Shown here piece after piece: positions 35,052 to 43,209 of a stretch of DNA of 56,195 bases. A program made the translations under genes and the position numbers. The first letter of the stretch is position 1, and each line of letters starts with the position of its first letter. Location of the stretch: assembly GCF_000382445.1 (NCBI RefSeq), contig NZ_KB905473.1:231746-287940 (forward strand), in the 5' to 3' direction. The notes beneath the pieces are model-generated. The model saw nothing but the letters and a program-made list of their open reading frames with translations. It had not been told where the DNA came from and did not search any database. Origin of the DNA: Phocaeicola massiliensis B84634 = Timone 84634 = DSM 17679 = JCM 13223 (GTDB taxonomy: Bacteria > Bacteroidota > Bacteroidia > Bacteroidales > Bacteroidaceae).

Positions 35052-35562
35052 GGTTGATACCCAACATGTAAGAACACAGGTTGGAAATTCAGCTTTCTAT
35101 AATAAAGTTGAAGAAATTTGGTAATTTTGCGTTCCAAGGCACTAATAAACCAACTCACACTGATATAAAAATAAATACAAATGTGAAAATATATATCCTG
35201 ATAAAGTACAGGAAGCGGGTTCTGGAGGATATGATGTTATCCTCTCTTGAAAAATATAATATGGTGATAGGACTGCTGAAACTTACTAACAGTTAGCAAC
35301 ATATAACGATTCTATTTTAGAGTATCTCTCTTCAGCAGCAAATACGTTTGACTGTGTTTTGCGTGTAGTTAATAACATTAATTCTTATGTTTATCAATCA
35401 GCTCAATTCGAATGGAGTAGGTTTTATAATCGTGATTGACGATCGTAATTGAAGTGTGAATATAGATTAGCAAAGGAAAACCTGAAAAAAATTGGTCATA
35501 AAGGTGATGTACAAAAAATTAAATGCTTTAATCAAGTTACAGAGCTTAGGCAAAGACTTTAA
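35050..35562 (+). pseudogene. Decayed gene inside the inverted-repeat segment, left arm
   Basis: ATG at 35050 opens MVDTQHVRTQVGNSAFYNK and VEEIW, then a stop at 35124. Downstream, separate frames hold protein-like pieces (VQEAGSGGYDVIL near 35205, TYNDSILEYLSSAANTFDC near 35300, EYRLAKENLKKIGHKGDVQ near 35460) ending in TAA at about 35562. I do not recognise the family. The first 24 residues align without gaps to the minus-strand reading that starts at the right repeat, so the two arms hold related genes. Confidence 0.45.
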
Positions 35563-35703
35563 TCTTATATATTTATAATCGGTATTTTAAATCAATACGA
35601 ATGACAAAATTTCTCTACTCTCAAATTAAACATATATTCTTTTTTTATGCTTCATTTATTTTGATGAGTAATTGTTTCGGTTTCAACCGCAAATTTTTAT
35701 GTG

Positions 35704-35967
35704 TTAGTTTCTTAAATACCAAATGTAAGTGAAAAGGGTAGCTAAACCTGTAATTAATGAAGTAATTAATGAAATAGTTTGTAATATATAATTTGCTCTT
35801 TGTCTTCTATTGATTGCACTAGGTAATATGCCACCTATAACAACTATATGAGTAATTGGAATATCTAACAAAACAAGTATAGTTTTATATATACCAACGT
35901 TTAGGGTTTTCACAATCATAAATCTTTGGACATCTAATACCAAATAATTGTTTTTGGACATGGTCAT
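35704..35967 (-). CDS. Small hypothetical membrane protein
   Basis: An 87-aa open frame with two hydrophobic segments (IPITHIVVIGGILPSA and LQTISLITSLITGLATLFTY) and a short basic linker. No homolog is recognised. It stands alone in AT-rich, decayed DNA between the inverted repeats, so it may be a real small gene or chance. Coding character is modest; treat as tentative. Confidence 0.35.
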   Translation of the reverse strand: MTMSKNNYLVLDVQRFMIVKTLNVGIYKTILVLLDIPITHIVVIGGILPSAINRRQRANYILQTISLITSLITGLATLFTYIWYLRN

Positions 35968-36590
35968 TAATGGTAAAGGAGCATTAATCGGAATTAAAAC
36001 TGACGCTTGAAAAGGTAGACTATCTACCTATGATTTAATAAAACACATATCATTCTTTAAAGCATGAAACAAAAGCTTTTCTACACGTTCCACTTTCTAA
36101 TTGTATTTAATAAACTAACACATACTATTTAATATTTGAAGCTAAATCATATACAAATCATAATAAATCACCCTATCAAACAGAATATATGTTTATTTTG
36201 AGATTAGATATAAGTTGTCAATCATATTGTTTTAATATTCCGATGCTAAATATATAACAGTATTGTCATTGCCGTACCTCTGTGCCTAGTTTTAAGGGTT
36301 TATTTTGTCGTGCTTTTCCAAGCAAACCAATCTTTCTCAGGTATTCATATGCAAAACTATATTCATTCCCCAACATTAAATGTCAACCTTTTTTATATAC
36401 TCGACTCCTTCCGAATAGATCTCCTTGAGATTAATAATAATTAAGCTTACATCTGTCACGAAGAATGCCGTCAAACGTAATTACGGCTGTTAGGAGTATC
36501 TCTCAACTAGCATGAGTTTTTAGAGGTTAAGGTTATTATTCATCACTTATACTATCAACATGATATATTATTCAAGATAGAATAAAATGA
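35968..36590. other. Non-coding AT-rich interior of the inverted-repeat segment
   Basis: I see no gene or strong structure here. Short frames on both strands are broken by stops every few tens of codons. It is bounded on the right by the decayed minus-strand reading at 36600-36771. Confidence 0.4.
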
Positions 36591-36599
36591 TTTCCAACG

Positions 36600-36771
36600 G
36601 TAACTGCATCTTGATCTTTATCATCCAATTTAATAGTTCATTCGTATACGATTTTCTCTCTGTATGCTTTGGTACATTTGAGCCATGGTATATAGGAATA
36701 CCAAACTCCTTCAATGGCATTGTAAAACGTTGAAATGCAATCCTGATTTACTTCCTGTTGGGCATAGACGA
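36600..36771 (-). pseudogene. Decayed gene inside the inverted-repeat segment, right arm
   Basis: Read leftward from the right repeat, the frame gives IIVYAQQEVNQDCISTFYNA and IEGVWYSYIPWLKCTKAYRE before stops near 36610. It matches the left-arm peptide position by position over 25 residues (shared Q, S, FYN, E, W). The pair are paralogous gene starts facing each other across 1.7 kb. Confidence 0.45.
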
Positions 36772-36796
36772 TAATATTAAGTTATCAGTTATTCAT
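36771..36796. repeat. Right copy of the 26-bp inverted repeat
   Basis: Exact reverse complement of 35026-35051. It ends 82 bases before the ATG of the tyrosine recombinase at 36878. Confidence 0.9.
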
Positions 36797-36877
36797 TGTA
36801 AATATTACATTCTGATTTATAGGTGATTGAATTTGAAATGTAGTTTCTTCGCAGGAAAAACTATAATCCATAAAATT

Positions 36878-37837
36878 ATGATGAAATCGGATATGAGTTA
36901 TTGCCGGAAGACAGCAGTAGAGCAGGTTATTTCAGATTTTCTTTTCCATTGTCAATATGAAAAGAACTTGAATGAAAAGACAATTTATGCTTATCGTTCT
37001 GACTTGTATATGTTTAATAGGTATATTCATGAGTTGTATCCTTCGGTTGTATTTGAGCAGGTGTCAAAAGATATGCTGAAAACGTACCTGCAACATATAT
37101 CGACTTACAAGCCTAAAACGGTGAAGAGAAAACTGGCATCCCTGAAGGCTCTGTTTAACTACTATGATTTTGAGCACGATGACTTTCTGAACCCTTTCAG
37201 AAAATTGCGTATTCGCTTTAAAGAGCCTTATGTTCTTCCAACGGTAATGACGTGCAATGAGGTGAAAGAGATACTTAAATATCTTTACAAATTAAGGGCG
37301 GATAATCCTGATACGGGTGGTTATGCCTATAAGGCACAGACAAGAGATATTGCGGTTGTAGAACTTTTATTTGCTACTGGTATCCGCGTTTCCGAATTGT
37401 GCGAGTTGTCGTGTGATGCCGTTGACTTAAAGCAGGCAACTATTAAAGTTTTTGGAAAAGGCAGCAAGGAACGGGTCATACAGATTTGTTCGGTGGAGGT
37501 GTTAAAAATACTCAGGCAATATCAACGTCTGTTTGCTCCTTCCAAATGTTTTTTCATAAATAGGTTAGGAAACAGGTTGTCCTCACAATCCGTCAGGCTG
37601 TTAATCAAGCGATGCCGGGAAGAAATAGGGATTGGGAAAAAAATTACTCCGCATACTTTCCGCCACACTTTTGCCACATTATTGTTGGAAGAGGATGTGG
37701 ATATCAAATACATCCAGAATTTGTTGGGGCATAGCAGTATAACCACCACGCAGATATATACCCATGTCAACATGAATAAACAAAAGAAAATTTTATCCTC
37801 CAAGCATCCACGTAAGAAGATGGAAATGGAGGAGTGA
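36878..37837 (+). CDS. Tyrosine recombinase (integrase)
   Basis: A ~319-aa XerD-like recombinase with an N-terminal core-binding domain (YEKNLNEKTIYAYRSDLYMF) and a complete catalytic set: Arg in GIRVSELCEL, Lys in FGKGSKERVI, HxxR in HTFRHTF, His in LLGHSS, Tyr in TTQIYTHV. ATG at 36878 is chosen; a TTG at 36827 in the same frame is unlikely. It is shorter than IntDOT and keeps the first catalytic Arg that IntDOT lacks. It may integrate/excise the element to its right or invert the segment to its left. Confidence 0.88.
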   Translation: MMKSDMSYCRKTAVEQVISDFLFHCQYEKNLNEKTIYAYRSDLYMFNRYIHELYPSVVFEQVSKDMLKTYLQHISTYKPKTVKRKLASLKALFNYYDFEHDDFLNPFRKLRIRFKEPYVLPTVMTCNEVKEILKYLYKLRADNPDTGGYAYKAQTRDIAVVELLFATGIRVSELCELSCDAVDLKQATIKVFGKGSKERVIQICSVEVLKILRQYQRLFAPSKCFFINRLGNRLSSQSVRLLIKRCREEIGIGKKITPHTFRHTFATLLLEEDVDIKYIQNLLGHSSITTTQIYTHVNMNKQKKILSSKHPRKKMEMEE

Positions 37838-37874
37838 TGCCTGTTGCCATGTCCATGCCTTGATTAATAAACAG

Positions 37875-37912
37875 GGTGTCATCTGATGACTTTTGATGAC
37901 ATCTGATGCCAT
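37875..37912. repeat. Phased 10-bp direct repeats, locus 1
   Basis: Reading + strand from 37881: ATCTGATGAC, TTTTGATGAC, ATCTGATGCC, three consecutive 10-base units (complement GTCATCAGAT). The same unit occurs at 40851-40884 and 51931-51965. It lies between the integrase and the primase-like gene, upstream of the latter. Confidence 0.8.
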
Positions 37913-37972
37913 TGCTTTTCATGTTTCAGATATAAAGCGGTTCTTTGCCTAAATCCATGAAAATGAGATGTC

Positions 37973-38836
37973 ATGAACATACAGGAAGCAAAGAACATCA
38001 GACTTGTTGATTTTTTAGCCGGATTCGGGCATGAACCGGTAATACAGCGTGGGAACAGCGTATGGTACAAATCGCCCTTCAGGACGGAAAAGGAGGCCTC
38101 TTTCAAGGTAGACCTCCATAAGGAACTATGGTATGACTTCGGTCTGGGGAAGGGAGGGGATATTATAACATTGGCCAAGGAGATTTATCAGACACAGGAT
38201 GTAAGCCGTGTGTTACGGTGTATTGAGGATAAAAGGACGGTTTTGAAGTCGGTTACTGTCTCCTGCCCTTTTGAAAAAGCGTATCCCGCCTTTCAGGACT
38301 TGAAAATCATTCCTCTTGCCAACCGGATACTGCTTGCCTATCTGGAGGAACGGTGCATTGATACGGAAACGGCCCGAAAAGTATGCAAGGAGGCTCATTT
38401 TAATCGGAACGGGAAAAATTATTTTGCCATCGCTTTCCCTAATATTTCCGGAGGGTACGAAATCAGGAACAGGTATTTCAAGGCTTGTATCGCTCCCAAG
38501 GACATCAGTCGTATCATCAGCTCACCGGAGAGCGGGATTTGCTATATTTTTGAGGGGTTTATGGATTTTCTGTCTTTCAGGCGGGCTTTTCCGTCCTTGG
38601 AAGAGGGGGATTATATAGTGTTGAATTCTGTCAGCAACTTACAGAAGGCTTTTTCTTTCCTTGCACGATATGACGGCATCTGTTGCTGTCTGGACAATGA
38701 TACCGCCGGAAAAAATGCGGTGCAGGCATTAAAGGAGAAATACGGAATCCGTATATGCGATCTCTCGCATGAATATTCCGGATATAAGGACCTGAATGAA
38801 TATCTGTGCGGGAAAAACAACCGGCTCCATATATAA
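37973..38836 (+). CDS. Toprim primase-like protein without zinc ligands
   Basis: A 287-aa protein built like the N-terminal part of DnaG: a CHC2-like fold (VWYKSPFRTEKEASFKVDLH, WYDFGLGKGGDIITLA) followed by a Toprim domain (CYIFEGFMDFLSF with the conserved Glu, CCCLDNDTAGKNA with the Asp). All Cys/His zinc ligands of the canonical CHC2 finger are replaced, as is frequent in Bacteroides mobile-element homologs. It probably primes DNA synthesis on transferred single strands, but activity is uncertain. Its own promoter region carries the 10-bp repeats. Confidence 0.78.
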   Translation: MNIQEAKNIRLVDFLAGFGHEPVIQRGNSVWYKSPFRTEKEASFKVDLHKELWYDFGLGKGGDIITLAKEIYQTQDVSRVLRCIEDKRTVLKSVTVSCPFEKAYPAFQDLKIIPLANRILLAYLEERCIDTETARKVCKEAHFNRNGKNYFAIAFPNISGGYEIRNRYFKACIAPKDISRIISSPESGICYIFEGFMDFLSFRRAFPSLEEGDYIVLNSVSNLQKAFSFLARYDGICCCLDNDTAGKNAVQALKEKYGIRICDLSHEYSGYKDLNEYLCGKNNRLHI

Positions 38837-38878
38837 TAGAGGAATTGAAAAGACTATCTGATGGTATGCCCTCGTTTC

Positions 38879-38902
38879 CTTCCTGCCACACGTGGCAGGA
38901 AG
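38879..38902. terminator. Bidirectional terminator between convergent genes
   Basis: CTTCCTGCCAC (38879-38889) pairs perfectly with GTGGCAGGAAG (38892-38902) and TTTTTT follows at 38911. It separates the primase-like gene from the minus-strand gene ending at 38933. Confidence 0.75.
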
Positions 38903-38932
38903 CGGGGTGATTTTTTATGTGGCGATCCTGTG

Positions 38933-39724
38933 TTAATAGTAGAATGTGGTCAGATGAGTTTTATGGTCTTTTACAATCTTTACTTCCTGCATCTGTCCAT
39001 ATATCTCACGCACGGATACCGGACAGTCCATCTTTTCCCATTCTTCCGGGGAAATCCTCATGTCGGAATGCCTGAAACATAGCATGACCATTTCCGGGGA
39101 ATCCTCTTCTGCGAATATGAAACCTTCATGGTCGTCGACAAATTGCCTGAGTCCATCCTCATCCTTGCAGGATATTTCTCCGGTGTACATGTCCCCGCCC
39201 GGCCGGGTGTTTTTGCGGATATGGATTTTGAACCATTCCCGGCTTTCCGGCTGTTCAGGTGCGCCACACTCCCACAGGGCTATTTTCGCATCGTAGTAAA
39301 CCTCCCCGTTTTCACATGCCCCGTAATGCCCCCAATGCTTGAAACGGCCGGTTGTCCATGCCTTGAACCTTACATCGCCTGCCTTTACCAACACACACTC
39401 ACCGCCATGCATATCGCATTTGATGCCCTTTTTATCCCGGGACACGAACGGGACACGGGAAAAATTCCGGAGCACGATGTTATCTCCATACACGGCATCT
39501 ACGAAGAACGGTCGGGAACGTTCACCGTATCCGGAAATAAGGAACAGGCTGTCACCTGTACGGGGATACCGGTCGGAACGTGTCTTTTCGATGTGTTCCA
39601 CCATTGCGTTCACTTTCTCTATGTCTTCCCGGACAAGCCCGTGCATCCGGTCATACCAGTAGTTCAAGCGGATGAACGTTTCCTTGCAATACTTGTTTTT
39701 TGTTTGGATCATGGTCTTTTTCAT
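38933..39724 (-). CDS. Hypothetical ICE protein (possibly DUF4121)
   Basis: A ~263-aa soluble, charged protein (DGLRQFVDDHEGFIFAEED, EVYYDAKIALWECGAPE). I choose ATG at 39724 (MKKTMIQTKNKY); a longer frame up to 40078 would run through the palindromic leader and loses coding character. It resembles proteins labelled DUF4121 in Bacteroides conjugative elements, from memory only. Position next to Xis-like genes recalls orf3 of CTnDOT, but I cannot confirm homology. No catalytic motif is seen. Confidence 0.6.
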   Translation of the reverse strand: MKKTMIQTKNKYCKETFIRLNYWYDRMHGLVREDIEKVNAMVEHIEKTRSDRYPRTGDSLFLISGYGERSRPFFVDAVYGDNIVLRNFSRVPFVSRDKKGIKCDMHGGECVLVKAGDVRFKAWTTGRFKHWGHYGACENGEVYYDAKIALWECGAPEQPESREWFKIHIRKNTRPGGDMYTGEISCKDEDGLRQFVDDHEGFIFAEEDSPEMVMLCFRHSDMRISPEEWEKMDCPVSVREIYGQMQEVKIVKDHKTHLTTFYY

Positions 39725-39789
39725 TTTGTGGTTAAACATGCCCGGCTTTGGTAAAGCCGGTATTTCTTTTCTTATATGCATCCGTTTGT

Positions 39790-39898
39790 CTTTTGCCCTG
39801 ATTGTGCAAGGCTTGGCGAAAAAATACCGCAGCGAAGCGAGGATGATTTTTTCAGCCAACCGGTCCAAAGGACCGCCTTGCTCGATCAGGGGCAAAAG
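39790..39898 (-). repeat. Long palindromic leader element, copy A
   Basis: Outer arms CTTTTGCCCTGAT (39790-39802) and ATCAGGGGCAAAAG (39885-39898), inner arms GCAAGGC/GCCTTGC and GGCGAAAAAAT/ATTTTTTCAGCC, enclose a core TACCGCAGCGAAGCGAGGAT (39825-39844). A side hairpin GGTCC AAA GGACC is included. The core recurs exactly in copy B at 47651. It sits upstream of the gene ending at 38933. Confidence 0.8.
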
Positions 39899-40197
39899 GC
39901 TACCTTTGCAGGTAAGAAATAGAAATGCGGAACACTGCTTGATTCCAAGGTGGAAAACCTTTATTCCCCAACCTGGATATATCCCCCAAAGAAAATCCAC
40001 CAAGGAGAATCTGTTTTTAAAAGATTCCTTGGTCCATTTATAGTCAAATGGAAATACATTGCAAGTTCTATTTCCCACAACTATCTGTATTTCAGCTATG
40101 GATTGAATTTATTTTTGCAAACCAATTCTGTTTGACTATATCTTACATTGGACAGTATAAGGAAGCACTTAAAGTCAGGATATTCCCCAAACGTACA

Positions 40198-40500
40198 TTA
40201 CCGGTCATCAAACGCCTCCACCCTGTTTCTTTCCAGCAAAGCAAGGATGTCCTTCTCCTTATATAGTAATTTGCCTCCTATCTTGTAGTAAGGCAGTTTG
40301 CCGTTTATCCTGTACTCTGCCAGCGTCCTGCGTGTCAGTTTCAACTGTTCGGCAAGCTCATAGTCCGTAATGTAACGTTCTCCGTTCAGAACCGGACGCA
40401 ATTTCTCCTCCTGCTTGTGCAGTATTCCGGACAGGATGTCTATGTTCCGGAAAAAACGTACTATCTCAGGGTTTTCTTTAGTCAGCATGGATTGGATCAT
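40198..40500 (-). CDS. Xis-like helix-turn-helix protein 2
   Basis: A 100-aa protein with an excisionase-type winged HTH (ITDYELAEQLKLTRRTLAEY, then NGKLPYYKIGGKLLYKEKDI). It is small, basic and overlaps the upstream HTH gene by four bases (ATGA). The tandem of two such genes upstream of an unknown orf matches the xis2c-xis2d-orf3 order in CTnDOT, where they drive excision with Exc. The element-specific name is not certain. Confidence 0.75.
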   Translation of the reverse strand: MIQSMLTKENPEIVRFFRNIDILSGILHKQEEKLRPVLNGERYITDYELAEQLKLTRRTLAEYRINGKLPYYKIGGKLLYKEKDILALLERNRVEAFDDR

Positions 40501-40790
40501 TGTATTTTTTGGATTACTTGATGAATGTTGTTCTCCATAAAACGGATAATATCCTGACGCTTGTAATACACCTTACGGTCTATATAGCTGTAAGGGATGC
40601 TCCTGCTTCTGCGAAGCTGCAACATCTTTCCGGGGGAGACATCCATGAGCATACAAGCCTCCTGGTTGTCAATCCAGTCGTCCATACCATGTGTATCTTT
40701 CCCGCATGTCTCACACATTTTTTTGGCAACGGCTTCCAGAGCCTCATTCATTTCCATGAATGTTTTAGCCTCGATACAAACAAACTCCAT
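40497..40790 (-). CDS. Xis-like helix-turn-helix protein 1
   Basis: A ~97-aa protein with a MerR/excisionase-like HTH (DNQEACMLMDVSPGKMLQLR) and wing (IPYSYIDRKVYYKRQDIIRF). ATG at 40790 (MEFVCIEAK) is chosen; a longer frame to 40865 would start inside the 10-bp repeats. Those repeats sit 60-95 bases upstream of this start, a natural operator position for an Xis operon. Probably co-transcribed with the second HTH gene. Confidence 0.75.
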   Translation of the reverse strand: MEFVCIEAKTFMEMNEALEAVAKKMCETCGKDTHGMDDWIDNQEACMLMDVSPGKMLQLRRSRSIPYSYIDRKVYYKRQDIIRFMENNIHQVIQKIQ

Positions 40791-40850
40791 AAACTTTACT
40801 TTTTTGTCAGATACGAAAATATGGAAGAGAAAATTCATTGCCAAAAGGTT

Positions 40851-40886
40851 GTCACCAAAAGTCACCAGATGTCATCAAATGTCAGG
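40851..40886. repeat. Phased 10-bp direct repeats, locus 2
   Basis: Consecutive units from 40851: GTCACCAAAA, GTCACCAGAT, GTCATCAAAT, then a partial GTCAGGTGCG. They lie between the divergent Xis-like operon and the phosphoribosyltransferase gene. Confidence 0.8.
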
Positions 40887-40998
40887 TGCGGATTATTGGA
40901 GGACTTTCGAAAAAGAAGAAAGAAGCAGCGGATTTTTATCTCAAAAAGCACTAAATTTATCCCCGACCGGACAATCCGGCCATTCCAAGTAAAACGAT

Positions 40999-41835
40999 AT
41001 GGAATTGATAATCAATGTAATGGTGCTTTTTGTCGGTATTGCCCTTTGGATGTACGGGCGATATTGGAGAAAGACGTGCGGCAAGGTTCTCTGCCAATAT
41101 GCGGCGGCCTGCGGTGAACGGGAAGACAGGGAGAAACTGATGCGGTATGCCATTATAGCCGGGAATCCCTATGCGCCCCTGTTGTATGCCTTGACTTATC
41201 CGGAACTGTTTGACAAGGCCCGGCCGTTGCGGTTGTTCGCATTCGGAGAAATCCGCTGCGTGTTTGCCGGTTATTATTTTCCACAACGTTTTGAAAGTTG
41301 GCTTTGTGACGACCAGTCTGCATTTGTGCAGGAAGTGTATGACTTCAAGGATGGGAAAGATGATTGCACGGAGTATTTTTCTCAGGCATTCCGGATTCTT
41401 TCCACCGACAGGGATGTTACGGCTATGTTCATGCCATGCAGCACTTCCTACCGTTATTACAGACGTTTTTCCGGCATTGCCGGTTTTTTGGAAACTCATG
41501 GTTATGCCCGGTCAGGACTGGACCTGATATGTATTACAGAAAGCAGGGAGTGCAAGCATACTTCAGAAAAACGTTCCGAAATAAATACCGCCAACTATAT
41601 GATGTCAAACGCCCTGTATGGGAAGAGGGTCGTGATTGTCGATGACTTGCTGACCAGCGGGACCAGCCTGCTGGAATACGCCCATAACCTGGAAAGGGCC
41701 GGTGCCAAAGTGGAGGGTGCCGTATTTCTTGCCAGGACCTTTCAGATGCCTTCGCCGGCAAGAGTAAAACGCCTGGTATGGAAACGCCATCTGCTTGCCC
41801 GAATTTGGCGAAAACAGGCGGGGTATTTTCTGTAA
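40999..41835 (+). CDS. Membrane-anchored phosphoribosyltransferase-like protein
   Basis: A 278-aa protein with one N-terminal hydrophobic anchor (LIINVMVLFVGIALWMY) and a C-terminal type I PRTase fold bearing the PRPP loop VVIVDDLLTSGTSLLEY. Related to ComF-type proteins by motif. The middle region (YAAACGEREDREKLMRYAII, AGNPYAPLLYALTYPE) has a short helical-repeat look. The substrate is unknown. It is divergent from the Xis-like operon and followed by an AT-rich gap with repeated TTTACA motifs (41840-41890). Confidence 0.7.
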   Translation: MELIINVMVLFVGIALWMYGRYWRKTCGKVLCQYAAACGEREDREKLMRYAIIAGNPYAPLLYALTYPELFDKARPLRLFAFGEIRCVFAGYYFPQRFESWLCDDQSAFVQEVYDFKDGKDDCTEYFSQAFRILSTDRDVTAMFMPCSTSYRYYRRFSGIAGFLETHGYARSGLDLICITESRECKHTSEKRSEINTANYMMSNALYGKRVVIVDDLLTSGTSLLEYAHNLERAGAKVEGAVFLARTFQMPSPARVKRLVWKRHLLARIWRKQAGYFL

Positions 41836-42071
41836 ATTGTAAAGTTTACATTCGGATTTTACAGTTTTACACTTCAAAAATTTACACTTGTTATCCTCCA
41901 ACAATAATTTTGAGATTATACAGACTTGATTATCAAAATGATATGATATTCATATAAACAGAAGCGGACAGTACGGCATAGATTTTTCACTAAAGATGGC
42001 ATATACTCTTGAGAGTGCGCACAAGAAAGGGTATTTCAGTAATAACCTTTAAAATACAGGAGATACATGCC

Positions 42072-42365
42072 ATGATGTATATAGACAATGAAGTGCTCGA
42101 GAAAATGATAATGACCATAGTGGAAGGGTTTGACCGCATAGAGAAGAAACTGGACAGGATGGGACGTGTGAAAGAGTTCTTGAACGGTGACGAGCTTTTG
42201 GACAACTATGACATAGCCAGGCTGCTCAACGTGTCGCTGCGGACAGTCGCCCGTTACCGGGAAAAAGGACTGATCCGCTATTACCAAACGGATGAGAACG
42301 GCAAGAATTTCTACAGGAGTTCGGATATACAGGATTTTTTGCAGAAACGGGGAAAGAAAAACTGA
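42072..42365 (+). CDS. Helix-turn-helix DNA-binding protein
   Basis: A ~97-aa protein: an N-terminal coiled helix (LEKMIMTIVEGFDRIEKKLD) and a C-terminal MerR/excisionase HTH (NYDIARLLNVSLRTVARYRE, then GLIRYYQTDENGKNFYRSSD). ATG at 42072 is preferred over 42009 because the added residues are unlike the family. It may control the NYN gene downstream or act as a further Xis-type accessory factor. Confidence 0.7.
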   Translation: MMYIDNEVLEKMIMTIVEGFDRIEKKLDRMGRVKEFLNGDELLDNYDIARLLNVSLRTVARYREKGLIRYYQTDENGKNFYRSSDIQDFLQKRGKKN

Positions 42366-42396
42366 ACGGGAGAATGTGGATATGCGGAAGTTGTGC

Positions 42397-42404
42397 TAAC
42401 TTTG
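42397..42404 (+). promoter_or_regulatory. -7 box of the NYN-gene promoter
   Basis: TAACTTTG is a perfect Bacteroides -7 element 18 bases before the start at 42422. No clear -33 TTTG is present at the right distance, so this promoter may need an activator. Confidence 0.4.
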
Positions 42405-42421
42405 TCTTATAAACGATTGTT

Positions 42422-43126
42422 ATGAAGACAAATACCAATTCCAGATATGCCGTTGCGGTCCTTATTGACGGGGATAACGCCTCCTTTGAGAAGATGGAGG
42501 ATATAATGGGCTTTGTTTCCCGTTATGGGGATGCCGTCGTGAGACGAATTTATGGAGACTGGACGAGGAAAGCGCTTTCCGCGTGGAAGGAAACTGCCCG
42601 GGAGCATGGATTCAGGCTTGTACAGGCTTCCTCCCATGCTTCCGGAAAGAACACGACGGATATTGCGCTGGTCATAGACGCGATGGATATCCTTCGTGAC
42701 GGGCGGGCGGACTGTTTCTGTCTGGTAGCCAGTGACGGTGACTACAGCCTGCTTGCCCAACGGATACGGGAAGCCGGATTGAAGGTGCTGGGATATGGGG
42801 AGGGCAAGACTCCCGTATCGCTGGTACGGTCCTGTTCCGTGTTCCTGTATGCCGACCGGAAGGAAAACAAGGTTTCGGACAATACTCCCGAATTCTTTAT
42901 CCGAAGGGACATGGAGTATTTTGACAAGGCTTTTGAGCAAGCGGCTGACGGCAAAGGGGAGGTGTCCCTTTCGCTGATCGGCGGCGCATTGAAAAAAATG
43001 ATGCCCAAATTCAAGGTCAGGAGATATGGATGCAAGACATTGGGCAAACTTTATGAAAGGCTGGACCGGTACGAGCTGGTCATGACAGACAAGGGAGTGG
43101 CAAGTGCCGTGCGGCTGAAAGGCTGA
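42422..43126 (+). CDS. NYN-domain RNase-like protein with C-terminal LOTUS/OST-HTH
   Basis: A 234-aa protein. The N-terminal PIN-like NYN domain has the acidic cluster of the family in AVLIDGDNAS, TTDIALVIDAMDIL and CLVASDGDYSLL. The C-terminal ~75 residues (VSLSLIGGALKKMMPKFKVR, YGCKTLGKLYERLDRYEL) match the OST-HTH/LOTUS fold, which binds RNA. LabA/DUF88 architecture suggests a ribonuclease or RNA-regulatory role. In an ICE it could act on host or phage RNA; this is speculation. It is monocistronic and ends in a strong terminator. Confidence 0.82.
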   Translation: MKTNTNSRYAVAVLIDGDNASFEKMEDIMGFVSRYGDAVVRRIYGDWTRKALSAWKETAREHGFRLVQASSHASGKNTTDIALVIDAMDILRDGRADCFCLVASDGDYSLLAQRIREAGLKVLGYGEGKTPVSLVRSCSVFLYADRKENKVSDNTPEFFIRRDMEYFDKAFEQAADGKGEVSLSLIGGALKKMMPKFKVRRYGCKTLGKLYERLDRYELVMTDKGVASAVRLKG

Positions 43127-43152
43127 ACCGCACGGCGGGAATAATCAGGAAC

Positions 43153-43201
43153 CGTCAGTTTCCTTTTATGCATCCTTGCCATGGCATAAAGGAAACTGAC
43201 G
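43153..43201. terminator. Long bidirectional hairpin between convergent operons
   Basis: CGTCAGTTTCCTTTTATGC (43153-43171) pairs with GCATAAAGGAAACTGACG (43184-43201) with one bulge around a 12-base loop. It separates the NYN gene from the convergent PRTRC operon. Confidence 0.8.
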
Positions 43202-43209
43202 TTCGTTGT

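Noticed and set aside
38933..40078. Long form of the minus-strand gene starting at 40078
   Set aside because: The extra 118 residues run through palindrome copy A and are low in coding character; ATG at 39724 fits better.
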